Under the pieces are notes generated by a model. That model saw only the letters and a program-made list of their open reading frames with translations, ran no database searches and was not told where the DNA came from. A stretch of DNA of 54,275 bases. Origin: a virus. The stretch is from the IMG/VR virus record IMGVR_UViG_3300043466_002653, positions 1 to 54,275 of that record. One strand, 5' to 3'. Shown here in pieces: positions 12,801-19,186 of the stretch; the stretch's first letter is position 1; each line of letters begins with the position of its first letter. Position numbers and translations under genes: made by a program.

Positions 12801-12998
12801 TTATCTTTTTATCATTTCTTTTGCATTTTCTAAAATAGATAATTGTTCACGAAACGATTTTGCAATTTCGTTTTGTTGTTCTTCTGTAAGTGTTGTCCAC
12901 ACATAACCAAGAAGATAGTGTGTGCCACTATCAGCATTGCCATAGCGAATTTCTGTAGACATTTTGCGAATGTCTGCAAGTAGTTGCATATCTTTCAT
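12801..12998 (-). CDS. 65-residue helical protein
   Basis: MKDMQLLADIRKMSTEIRYG..., helix-rich with a YLLGYVWTTLTEEQQNEI core. I start it at the ATG overlapping the upstream stop as TAATG. Function unknown. Confidence 0.72.
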   Translation of the reverse strand: MKDMQLLADIRKMSTEIRYGNADSGTHYLLGYVWTTLTEEQQNEIAKSFREQLSILENAKEMIKR

Positions 12999-13162
12999 TA
13001 TTTTACTCCTTTGTATAAAAAATCCCATGCCTTACGGCAGATTAAAATTGAGCGACAGTTATCGCAACAGATAGACCCGTTAGGGTTGAGGTTGAAGTCA
13101 TATGAATCAACGAATGTATGTGTCTTTCCACATACTGAATCAAGACGAATTAGTGTAGTCAT
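12998..13162 (-). CDS. CGxT-family zinc-ribbon protein, copy B
   Basis: A 54-residue paralogue of 12130-12294 (MTTLIRLDSVCGKTHTFVDS...). It keeps VCG, CCDNC, ICRKAWDFLYKGVK and the same length. I start it at the internal Met overlapping the upstream stop. Confidence 0.73.
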   Translation of the reverse strand: MTTLIRLDSVCGKTHTFVDSYDFNLNPNGSICCDNCRSILICRKAWDFLYKGVK

Positions 13163-13347
13163 TATTCTGATACCTTCCATTTAGACCATGGAGCATATGG
13201 GTTTGACGAATCAGCCCAACGCTCGATATTTTGTTCACACTCTGTGCAGAATGTGAATTGCTCATCGAAACACATATTGTATGTGTTAGAGATAGCGGAC
13301 ATTTGAGGTGTATGCGTTTCGCATACTATTGTATTTAGTGAATTCAT
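13162..13347 (-). CDS. MNSL-family Cys protein, copy B
   Basis: A 61-residue paralogue of 11218-11397 (MNSLNTIVCETHTPQMSAIS...) with CTEC and a WSKWKVSE end. AAGGAATTC lies upstream of the ATG at 13347. A longer in-frame reading would overlap the upstream gene by 100 bases and is rejected. Confidence 0.73.
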   Translation of the reverse strand: MNSLNTIVCETHTPQMSAISNTYNMCFDEQFTFCTECEQNIERWADSSNPYAPWSKWKVSE

Positions 13348-13363
13348 GTTGAATTCCTTTCTA

Positions 13364-13567
13364 TTAGTTAAAGTGATAGTTGCAGATATTAGTTTCTGCA
13401 TTGTTGATAAGGACAAGGTGAGATGAAACAGGAGATGTGCAATCTGCAATCTCACACTTTCCACCTAAATATGAATCGTGGATATCGCAACCATATCCAT
13501 CGCAATATGAATCTTCACACTCAATAGACCAATCGGCTTGAGGTGTTATGTCAATTAGTGAAGTCAT
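13364..13567 (-). CDS. 67-residue Cys-rich protein
   Basis: MTSLIDITPQADWSIECEDS... with seven cysteines and several His/Asp residues (YCDGYGCDIHDSYLGGKCEIADC), a likely zinc-binding module. It is the first gene of the rightmost leftward mini-operon, with AAAGGAAGTC upstream. Confidence 0.72.
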   Translation of the reverse strand: MTSLIDITPQADWSIECEDSYCDGYGCDIHDSYLGGKCEIADCTSPVSSHLVLINNAETNICNYHFN

Positions 13568-13622
13568 TTTGACTTCCTTTCTTTAGTTAGGTTTACTTCT
13601 TTTTCAACCTTCTATATATAGA

Positions 13623-13651
13623 AGTATAGCAGGGGGGTCTGACATCTACTG
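13623..13651 (-). promoter_or_regulatory. Leftward promoter, TGTCAG class
   Basis: TATACT with extended TGC and TGTCAGACCCCCC (13639-13644). The -35 (CAGTAG) is weak. Confidence 0.55.
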
Positions 13652-13660
13652 AGCGGTAAC

Positions 13661-13678
13661 TATGACAAAACGGACATT
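13661..13678. repeat. TATGACAAAACGGACATT repeat, copy 1
   Basis: An 18-base word repeated exactly at 15912-15929. Confidence 0.6.
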
Positions 13679-13684
13679 TTGATT

Positions 13685-13700
13685 TGTGATGTACGCCACA
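13685..13700. promoter_or_regulatory. CRP/GlxR-like site
   Basis: TGTGATGTACGCCACA. The identical 16-mer occurs again at 13746-13761. One mismatch from the palindrome; the central TA fits the actinobacterial GlxR form. Confidence 0.55.
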
Positions 13701-13745
13701 AATTATGACAAGGCTCTGACCTGCACTTATAGGGCGGGGGTCGAA

Positions 13746-13761
13746 TGTGATGTACGCCACA
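13746..13761. promoter_or_regulatory. CRP/GlxR-like site, second copy
   Basis: TGTGATGTACGCCACA, 61 bases after the first copy, in the divergent region between the leftward arm and the first rightward gene. Confidence 0.55.
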
Positions 13762-13776
13762 GGGTGGGCTGTAGTG

Positions 13777-13796
13777 TATAACAATTTGATAACTTT
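13777..13796. repeat. TATAACAATTTGATAACTTT repeat, copy 1
   Basis: A 20-base word repeated exactly at 15936-15955. Confidence 0.6.
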
Positions 13797-13810
13797 TATG
13801 CGGGTACTGG

Positions 13811-13827
13811 CGTGTCGACTTGACAAA
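13811..13827. promoter_or_regulatory. GTGTCGACTTGACA motif
   Basis: CGTGTCGACTTGACAAA followed by TCGCTAGG. Confidence 0.5.
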
Positions 13828-13890
13828 ATCGCTAGGAGATATGTGCTCACTATATTTTTTAGGTTTTATATACATAAACACGTATCATAC

Positions 13891-13911
13891 ATCTGAACAA
13901 ATTATTCAGAT
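13891..13911 (+). other. ATCTGAA/TTCAGAT hairpin
   Basis: Seven-base-pair stem, seven-base loop, then TTT; a weak terminator or protein site upstream of the first rightward gene. Confidence 0.35.
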
Positions 13912-13962
13912 TTTAGGCTATTTGGGTTTTACAAAATTTTTCAGATTTTCCACGGGATAGGG

Positions 13963-13968
13963 TATAAT
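13963..13968 (+). promoter_or_regulatory. -10 box of leaderless rightward promoter
   Basis: GGGTATAAT, six bases before the ATG at 13975. Confidence 0.6.
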
Positions 13969-13974
13969 AGATCT

Positions 13975-14181
13975 ATGGGAATATTAGAAAACTTCGAAAA
14001 CGCCTGGGATATAGAATTACAAGAGAAACCAGAGTATGAATCAAAACCTATGCCAGTTACTGACAATATGGGTAGAGAAGTATTTTGGGAAGATATGGGA
14101 AGACCAGAAGGTGGATGGACAAAAGGTATTGCCTCCTATGATGCTTCGACTGTAGATTTATTTTTAAAGGCTCAAGAATGA
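13975..14181 (+). CDS. Small acidic phage protein, leaderless
   Basis: A 68-residue protein (MGILENFENAWDIELQEKPE...) with a Trp/Gly-rich middle (REVFWEDMGRPEGGWTKG). No family recognised. It is the first rightward gene, and its ATG lies six bases after TATAAT. It overlaps the next gene as ATGA. Confidence 0.7.
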   Translation: MGILENFENAWDIELQEKPEYESKPMPVTDNMGREVFWEDMGRPEGGWTKGIASYDASTVDLFLKAQE

Positions 14182-14345
14182 ATAAAGAAGAGATTTTAAC
14201 TCCAGAGCAAGCACAAGCGGTTTATTTATTTCAGATTGAACAAAAACTAAGGTTTGTTATTGCAAAGCAAATTGAAGAAAAATTCCACGGTAAATATCAT
14301 AACGAATCACATGAAATAGCACAATTCATTCGTTATACATCTTAA
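14178..14345 (+). CDS. 55-residue microprotein
   Basis: MNKEEILTPEQAQAVYLFQI..., helical with a basic C-terminal part. ATGA overlap with the upstream gene. Its stop overlaps the end of the convergent leftward gene at 14342. Function unknown. Confidence 0.65.
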   Translation: MNKEEILTPEQAQAVYLFQIEQKLRFVIAKQIEEKFHGKYHNESHEIAQFIRYTS

Positions 14346-14527
14346 ACAATGACTCCACTATCTTGCAACTTATCATATATATTTGACATCATAAAACTAA
14401 GGCTTGGCTGACTCTGATCAATACTATTTTTTAACTGCTCTTCATCCATTCCAGCCTGAAGACCTAATGCAATGTTATCTGCATTGATGCTTTCTAACAT
14501 AATTGCTACTGCTTCTTCTTTTGTCAT
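14342..14527 (-). CDS. 61-residue helical protein
   Basis: MTKEEAVAIMLESINADNIA..., helical, acidic, Gln-rich. Last gene of a three-gene leftward operon (15496 to 14342), four bases after the zinc-ribbon gene. Function unknown. Confidence 0.7.
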   Translation of the reverse strand: MTKEEAVAIMLESINADNIALGLQAGMDEEQLKNSIDQSQPSLSFMMSNIYDKLQDSGVIV

Positions 14528-14531
14528 TTGA

Positions 14532-14735
14532 TCACCATTTCTCTATTGGACATTTTGCTTCTAATAATGTGGTTTTTAATTTCATAAAACATCCACACTT
14601 CCTACATTTCTGAAGTGATTTTTTAAACCACTCACATTCATTACAAATTTTTAGGCGGGACTCAATGAGTTCACGATTTGATCTTGGTTGATTAGGATCA
14701 AACAAATCACCAAAGGAAACATCACTCAATTCCAC
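14532..14735 (-). CDS. Zinc-ribbon protein, copy A
   Basis: A 67-residue protein with C-x2-C...C-x2-C-x-C...C (ICNECEWFKKS, CRKCGCFMKLKT, AKCPIEKW). The same ribbon ends the 86-residue protein at 23341-23601 (ICKAC..., CKQCGCFMKVKT, AICPIGKW). Such modules occur in many phage genomes and may be accessory subunits; the role is unknown. It starts with GTG at 14735, overlapping the end of the upstream gene. Confidence 0.75.
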   Translation of the reverse strand: MELSDVSFGDLFDPNQPRSNRELIESRLKICNECEWFKKSLQKCRKCGCFMKLKTTLLEAKCPIEKW

Positions 14736-15496
14736 TCCACCTCTTGATCATATGTAACCGAATACTCTCCTCCGAATATCTCAGCATATGACACTATATC
14801 TCTATTATACCTGATAACGGTGTTGATACCTACTTTATCGCACATGTACTTCATACCCTGGACTAATGGCTCAAAACTCATCTCCTGGTCTTCTAAGGCC
14901 TTATTTAGGGTATTCAGGTAACGTTCCTTGCCGTATCTTTTAGATGTAAATGATTGATCAATATAATCAAACCTTGCTTGTACATCATTTGCTTTTGCAA
15001 TGTCCGAATTGTCTGTTATATACTTTACTGCCAAATGCTCCATCCGTTTAGACCAATTTCGCATGTTGTCGCTGTACTTCTCCATATTCTTTAGAGTTGA
15101 ATCAGCAAAAGCCATGCGTATAAGGTCTTGTTCGGAGGTTTGAACCTCTGTTGCGAAACTTATCAAAAAGGCGGTTGCGTATGGGAACTTGTCAGTATAT
15201 GTCGTCACGCCGAAGTGCACATTTGGATTAAACGACTCGATTGACATATTATCATCAAGTAAGCGCATATGATTTCCGAGAGATACATACTCTTCTCGAT
15301 TCATATCACAGTCAACGAATAGACAATCTTCTGCATTGATCCCGTCGGCCAAACATAAAATATTTTTATCGTATGAACCTACTATTTTCGAACCGTTAAA
15401 ACGCTCTAATAATTTTGCGGTCATAAAACCATCCATGTCGGGGGATATAATTAAATTTTTGGAATGCTCAAGTGTTTCGAGTATGGCTGTTTTCAT
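14726..15496 (-). CDS. DHH-superfamily-like phosphoesterase (tentative)
   Basis: A 256-residue protein. The N-terminal LIISPDMDGFMTAKLLERF resembles motif I of DHH phosphoesterases (RecJ/NrnA group), and LFVDCDMNREE resembles the second Asp motif. HMRLLDD could give further metal ligands. Canonical DHH is not present, so either it is a divergent hydrolase or the metal site is altered. Its promoter (TATATT six bases before the ATG) is divergent from that of the holin-like gene, with only 32 bases between starts. Confidence 0.5.
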   Translation of the reverse strand: MKTAILETLEHSKNLIISPDMDGFMTAKLLERFNGSKIVGSYDKNILCLADGINAEDCLFVDCDMNREEYVSLGNHMRLLDDNMSIESFNPNVHFGVTTYTDKFPYATAFLISFATEVQTSEQDLIRMAFADSTLKNMEKYSDNMRNWSKRMEHLAVKYITDNSDIAKANDVQARFDYIDQSFTSKRYGKERYLNTLNKALEDQEMSFEPLVQGMKYMCDKVGINTVIRYNRDIVSYAEIFGGEYSVTYDQEVEWN

Positions 15497-15502
15497 TTTT
15501 CG

Positions 15503-15508
15503 AATATA
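15503..15508 (-). promoter_or_regulatory. -10 box of leaderless promoter
   Basis: GGTATATT on the minus strand, six bases before the ATG at 15496, overlapping the divergent rightward promoter (TATAAT at 15514-15519). Confidence 0.5.
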
Positions 15509-15513
15509 CCCCT

Positions 15514-15519
15514 TATAAT
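15514..15519 (+). promoter_or_regulatory. -10 box of rightward promoter
   Basis: TATAAT, nine bases before the ATG at 15529. Confidence 0.5.
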
Positions 15520-15528
15520 AATCTTATT

Positions 15529-15801
15529 ATGACAGTACAAGATTGGGCTTCCCTTATAGTAGCCATCTTAACAATTGTATCATCAATCGCCTTTGGAATC
15601 AAATGGCTTGTCAAACATTATTTAAGCGAACTTAAAGCCAATGGTGGCTCAAGTGTCAAAGATCAAATTAATAGACTAGAACTTCGCATTAATGAAGCAG
15701 ATATTAGTCGAAATCAGATGAAAGAAGATCACAAAGTTATGAAGGCTAAACTTGATCACATGTACGATATATTAATTGAATTTATTTCTAGATCTAAATA
15801 A
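15529..15801 (+). CDS. Holin-like small membrane protein
   Basis: A 90-residue protein with one N-terminal transmembrane helix (about residues 7-27, WASLIVAILTIVSSIAFGI), then a charged amphipathic coiled-coil segment (RLELRINEADISRNQMKEDHKVMKAKLDHMYD). This layout is usual for class III-like holins or XhlA-type hemolysin-associated proteins. The lysozyme gene is 12 kb away, so the lysis role is inferred from topology only. An in-frame upstream start would overlap the divergent gene. Confidence 0.55.
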   Translation: MTVQDWASLIVAILTIVSSIAFGIKWLVKHYLSELKANGGSSVKDQINRLELRINEADISRNQMKEDHKVMKAKLDHMYDILIEFISRSK

Positions 15802-15911
15802 CTCTATATACTATATATAAGATATCTTGTAAATACAAACCTTAAAGATAGTTCTTTTTTCTTATATATTTTAAGTATACACTATCCGACATCCTGACTA
15901 TTAAGACTTAT

Positions 15912-15929
15912 TATGACAAAACGGACATT
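15912..15929. repeat. TATGACAAAACGGACATT repeat, copy 2
   Basis: Exact copy of 13661-13678. Here it lies six bases before the second shared word. Confidence 0.6.
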
Positions 15930-15935
15930 ATCTAT

Positions 15936-15955
15936 TATAACAATTTGATAACTTT
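15936..15955. repeat. TATAACAATTTGATAACTTT repeat, copy 2
   Basis: Exact copy of 13777-13796, about 45 bases upstream of the terminated-RNA module. Confidence 0.6.
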
Positions 15956-15986
15956 AAATATAACTGTCCAAATTGTACCTATATGA

Positions 15987-15992
15987 TATACT
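15987..15992 (+). promoter_or_regulatory. Extended -10 promoter ahead of terminator
   Basis: TGATATACT. Transcription would start at about 16000, at the first base of the terminator stem. Confidence 0.45.
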
Positions 15993-15999
15993 TTAAGTT

Positions 16000-16055
16000 G
16001 ACTAGTACTCTGGTTTGTCTTTCATACCCACCAGCCTGAGTACTAGTCTTTTTTT
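16000..16055 (+). terminator. Strong intrinsic terminator/attenuator
   Basis: Perfect 11-bp stem GACTAGTACTC/GAGTACTAGTC, with an inner TGGT/ACCA stem, followed by seven T residues (16049-16055). It lies between a promoter (15987) and the promoter of the virion operon (16060). Confidence 0.8.
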
Positions 16056-16059
16056 ATGG

Positions 16060-16065
16060 TATAAT
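16060..16065 (+). promoter_or_regulatory. Extended -10 promoter of virion genes
   Basis: TGGTATAAT, nine bases before the ATG at 16075, five bases after the terminator T-run. Confidence 0.55.
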
Positions 16066-16074
16066 CTAAGTATT

Positions 16075-16455
16075 ATGAATCCGTGTTCACCTGAAATATT
16101 TGGAGCAGACCCAGCCAGAATCAAATGGCAAATTGTTAGAGGAGATACCTCTCCGCTTCGCATTGAATTTTTAGAAGATGACGAAGAAACATATTTTGAT
16201 ACCTCTGATTGGACCTTTGAGGCTACTACTTATGATCCTCAGTCTGATTTTCTTGATTCCCTGGAAGTTACGGCAGGAGAAGGATATGTAGATATTATGG
16301 CTCCAGCATCTATTACTGAATTTTGGGGTACTGGATTTAAGTCAGTTGTAACAGAATTAACATTTGACCTTCAAGTAACTATTGATGGAGAAACAATCTG
16401 GACACCTTTGATTGGAACCATTTCTGTACTTGGAGATGTTACAGGTAGCCTATAA
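16075..16455 (+). CDS. Small virion protein, BppU-N-like, copy A
   Basis: A 126-residue beta-rich protein (MNPCSPEIFGADPARIKWQI...) with the pattern WQIVRGDTSPLRIEFL, a central WTFEATTYDP, and LIGTISVLGDVT at the end. The protein at 28971-29381 has the same plan (WTVVRGDTSGFKVYV..., GSMKILEDVT), as does the N-terminal half of 19187-20050. This resembles the N-terminal domain of baseplate-upper proteins of siphophages. I start at the ATG behind TGGTATAAT rather than at an upstream codon inside the terminator. Confidence 0.65.
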   Translation: MNPCSPEIFGADPARIKWQIVRGDTSPLRIEFLEDDEETYFDTSDWTFEATTYDPQSDFLDSLEVTAGEGYVDIMAPASITEFWGTGFKSVVTELTFDLQVTIDGETIWTPLIGTISVLGDVTGSL

Positions 16456-16541
16456 TGGCAGTAGTAAAAGTTACAACTCCAAGACCTGAGTTGCCACCAG
16501 TAATTAGAATCAAGAATAAAATATTTAAAATAAATAAGTGA
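16455..16541 (+). CDS. 28-residue peptide
   Basis: MAVVKVTTPRPELPPVIRIK..., Pro/Lys-rich, overlapping the upstream stop as TAATG. The gene in the same position after the paralogous virion gene (29381-29605) encodes a 74-residue protein, so this may be a shortened relative. Confidence 0.4.
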   Translation: MAVVKVTTPRPELPPVIRIKNKIFKINK

Positions 16542-16547
16542 TACAAT
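16542..16547 (+). promoter_or_regulatory. -10 box of leaderless promoter
   Basis: TGATACAAT, six bases before the ATG at 16554; it overlaps the stop of the preceding peptide. Confidence 0.5.
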
Positions 16548-16553
16548 TTAGGA

Positions 16554-16829
16554 ATGACTTTACACGCCCACACAACCCTGAGCAATACAACTGCTACTCG
16601 CCTAAGTCCAAACGGACTTCACTCTGGAATGGATATTACCATTCAAAATATACACGAATCTGCTTACGTATACGTTGGTGGAGAAGGAGTCACTGCATCT
16701 GATTATGGATATCGCATTGCTCCAGGTGCAGCATTTTCTATTGAACTACCTGGACAAGATGCACTTTATGCAATCTCAACTGTTAATAGTTCAAAGGTTG
16801 CAATTCTACAAACAGGGCTTGAAGGATAA
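16554..16829 (+). CDS. Small beta-rich virion protein
   Basis: A 91-residue protein (MTLHAHTTLSNTTATRLSPN...) with features of small head/tail decoration proteins: alternating strands, YVYVGGEGVTASDYGYRI and LYAISTVNSSKVAILQTGLEG. I know this only as a hypothetical protein near fibre genes in phages. Its stop overlaps the next ATG. Confidence 0.7.
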   Translation: MTLHAHTTLSNTTATRLSPNGLHSGMDITIQNIHESAYVYVGGEGVTASDYGYRIAPGAAFSIELPGQDALYAISTVNSSKVAILQTGLEG

Positions 16830-18427
16830 TGGCACGGTTTACTACAACAGGTGGTAGCGGAGACGGAACACCAGGAGCACCAGGTGCCGATGGCGCTGAC
16901 GGAGCAGATGCTCTTTGGAATTATACTGGAGAGTATAGCGGTGGAGCATCATATGCCGTTGGAGATCTTGCAACTTATGACGGACAACTTTGGTATCGTG
17001 TTGGTGCAAATGGCGGAAATGTTGGAGATACTCCTTCACCAGGATTTTGGAATTTACTTGCAGCAAAGGGTACAGATGGAACAAACGGTTCTAGCGGACT
17101 TGTATACTTAGGAAACTATGTCTCAGGCAATGGATACATTACAGATCTTGCAGTTGTAAGAGGAAGCGACAATAACTTATACATTGCAAAAGCAAATGGT
17201 GGTTTAGCAGATCCAGTTGGTAATACTGCAGAGTGGGATATCTTCTCTACTAACACAGGTGGCGGAACTGCAAACATTGCTGACTTTGTATTTACAAATG
17301 TTGACGAAACAAATAGTTCAATTACTGTCACTGGCAACAAAGAATTAACAATTCAATCAGGGTCTTCTGAAGACTTGAATGTTCATGCAGGAGACGACTT
17401 GTGGCTTACTGCGGACGATAACATACTTGTCCAAGCAAACGACGAGTTAAATCTCAGGTCTCATGACTCTACGACCATAATCACAAACTATGTCGACCAA
17501 GGTAACGCACAGTACGAGTGGCAATTTGGCTTACAGGGATACTTAACACTTCCTGGTGGCGGGGAAATTATTAATTCGCCAGATTCTTCGGGAGATGGTA
17601 GTGGATATTCAACGCTACAACTAGATCCAGATAATACTCTTCAGACTGATCAATACATAATCATTGACCCTACCGCTCCAGATCACATTCATGTTCGTGC
17701 TGGCGGAACCCCAGATAACTCTTATGCAGACCTATTTCTTGGGGCGGAATTAAATAACGTTCAAGTATCTGATCAAAGCAGAGAAGTTACAGTTCATACA
17801 AGAGGGGAAGACACTACCTATTCTGCACTTAACGTAAATTATGCAAGTGGTGAATCTTTTGTTTTAAGTATGGCCACAGAAATTGTTGAAGGAGATTCTG
17901 TAATTGTTAATGATATCTCTTATCCGATTGCGAATTTAGTTTTAAATAGCCCAACTGAAGGCTTGCAAACTTTAACAGTAACTGGAGTAACCTTTACTTC
18001 AAATCAAACCTATAACTTTGTCCGTATTTCAACTAACTCTAATTCCTGGCATTTTAGATCAGATGGAACTCTTGTTGGACCAGAAATGGGTCTCACAGTT
18101 TTTGGTCTATTAAATTCAGACAATGATGATCTTGGTCTATATGCTAACGATGCAGATATAATTTTACAAGCCGCTTCTGGAAAAGTAGATATTATTGCAC
18201 CTGAAGTTAACATTGTCTCAAGTGTAGTGCCATCATCATTCAACATTAATACTTATCTTGGTGCTACAGTTAATAGCAATAGGACTTCAACTTATGCCGC
18301 CGAGGACAAGGTTGTTGCAACCCTTGGAGATTTACCAACGGGAGCAACAGGAACATTTGAAACTCCAGACAGTAAATTAGTTACAGTTACTAATGGAATC
18401 ATTACTGCTATAGATCCACTGACTTAA
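16829..18427 (+). CDS. Tail-fibre-like protein with CBM5/12-like modules
   Basis: A 532-residue protein. Residues ~8-28 are a short Gly-X-Y run (GTPGAPGADGADGAD). Residues ~29-80 and ~90-140 are two repeats with W/Y...GDLATYDGQLWYR...GNVGDTPSPGFWNLLA, like chitin/carbohydrate-binding CBM5/12 modules. The rest (~150-532) is low-complexity beta, Asn/Asp/Thr-rich, as in beta-helix or triple-stranded fibres. A receptor-binding or fibre role is likely. It overlaps the preceding gene by one base. Confidence 0.75.
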   Translation: MARFTTTGGSGDGTPGAPGADGADGADALWNYTGEYSGGASYAVGDLATYDGQLWYRVGANGGNVGDTPSPGFWNLLAAKGTDGTNGSSGLVYLGNYVSGNGYITDLAVVRGSDNNLYIAKANGGLADPVGNTAEWDIFSTNTGGGTANIADFVFTNVDETNSSITVTGNKELTIQSGSSEDLNVHAGDDLWLTADDNILVQANDELNLRSHDSTTIITNYVDQGNAQYEWQFGLQGYLTLPGGGEIINSPDSSGDGSGYSTLQLDPDNTLQTDQYIIIDPTAPDHIHVRAGGTPDNSYADLFLGAELNNVQVSDQSREVTVHTRGEDTTYSALNVNYASGESFVLSMATEIVEGDSVIVNDISYPIANLVLNSPTEGLQTLTVTGVTFTSNQTYNFVRISTNSNSWHFRSDGTLVGPEMGLTVFGLLNSDNDDLGLYANDADIILQAASGKVDIIAPEVNIVSSVVPSSFNINTYLGATVNSNRTSTYAAEDKVVATLGDLPTGATGTFETPDSKLVTVTNGIITAIDPLT

Positions 18428-18435
18428 TACCGTGA

Positions 18436-18441
18436 GATAAT
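18436..18441 (+). promoter_or_regulatory. -10 box of leaderless promoter
   Basis: GATAAT, six bases before the ATG at 18448. Confidence 0.45.
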
Positions 18442-18447
18442 GGCATT

Positions 18448-19179
18448 ATGGCTACTTCTAAGTCTATGGACTTCCCCAATGCAAAAAAATCAAGTTATGC
18501 TGCACAAGTAGAACAAAGTCAAGCATCTGGTAACTCAGATAGTAGTCTTTCATTTATTCCACTACCTGGTCCAGCAGGTCCACAAGGGCCAACAGGTAAA
18601 GATGGGAAAGATGGTAAAACAGGACCACAAGGACCAGAAGGAAAACAAGGACTAAGAGGAGAAAGAGGTTTTCCAGGTAAAGATGGAGAAAGTTCTTTAT
18701 CCTCTTCAGGCCAGCAGTCAGGTTGGGCTTCATATAAAAATATGCCTACCAAACCAACAAAACTTGGAATATCACAAGGAGATGATGGCTGGGTAACTCT
18801 TGTTTTAGACACAAAAGAACAAACTCAAAATGAAAAATATCTTCCTAAAGGCTGTAGCAGTCTTTGGAATAGCCATCAAAGAGCCCTAAACTTCCACGGT
18901 ATTAAAGAAGGCTCACAGGTATTCATAACATACAATATTGACCTAACCACATACAATTCAAACACTGAGGTTTGGTTAAGAACATATTTTGCAAGTAATG
19001 ATCAAGAATTTGTACAGTTTGTAGGCTCTTTTAAATATCAAAACACTTATAGCCTTTCAGTTACCCAAAACATATTTATAGAGAACACGTCTATGTGGGG
19101 CAATGGGGCAGTTCCTCAAATTAGAACAGACTTTGACTCATCTGTAATTTTCAATTCTGTATATGTCAGCGTGGTATAA
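18448..19179 (+). CDS. Collagen-like fibre protein
   Basis: A 243-residue protein. A polar N-terminus (~40 residues) is followed by about 13 Gly-X-Y triplets ([19 protein letters not shown]...[10 protein letters not shown], residues ~41-80), then a C-terminal globular beta domain of ~155 residues that could trimerise the collagen helix as C1q/TNF-like heads do. Most prolines are in the X position; only one (GFP) is in the Y position used by collagen prolyl hydroxylases. Probably a trimeric fibre or decoration protein. Confidence 0.8.
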   Translation: MATSKSMDFPNAKKSSYAAQVEQSQASGNSDSSLSFIPLPGPAGPQGPTGKDGKDGKTGPQGPEGKQGLRGERGFPGKDGESSLSSSGQQSGWASYKNMPTKPTKLGISQGDDGWVTLVLDTKEQTQNEKYLPKGCSSLWNSHQRALNFHGIKEGSQVFITYNIDLTTYNSNTEVWLRTYFASNDQEFVQFVGSFKYQNTYSLSVTQNIFIENTSMWGNGAVPQIRTDFDSSVIFNSVYVSVV

Positions 19180-19180
19180 T
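19175..19180 (+). promoter_or_regulatory. -10 box of leaderless promoter
   Basis: TGGTATAAT, six bases before the ATG at 19187, overlapping the stop of the collagen-like gene. Confidence 0.55.
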
Positions 19181-19186
19181 AAAACT

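Noticed and set aside
13593-13881. Two overlapping leftward frames (73 and 85 codons) in the divergent control region
   Set aside because: They run through the promoter, both CRP-like sites and exact repeat words, have no ribosome-binding site, and read as random Ser/Arg/His-rich sequence.
18448-19179. Collagen-like protein as the main prolyl hydroxylase substrate
   Set aside because: Almost all its prolines are in the X position of Gly-X-Y; only one is in the Y position used by collagen prolyl 4-hydroxylases, so the Thr-Pro and Pro-Phe tracts are better candidates.
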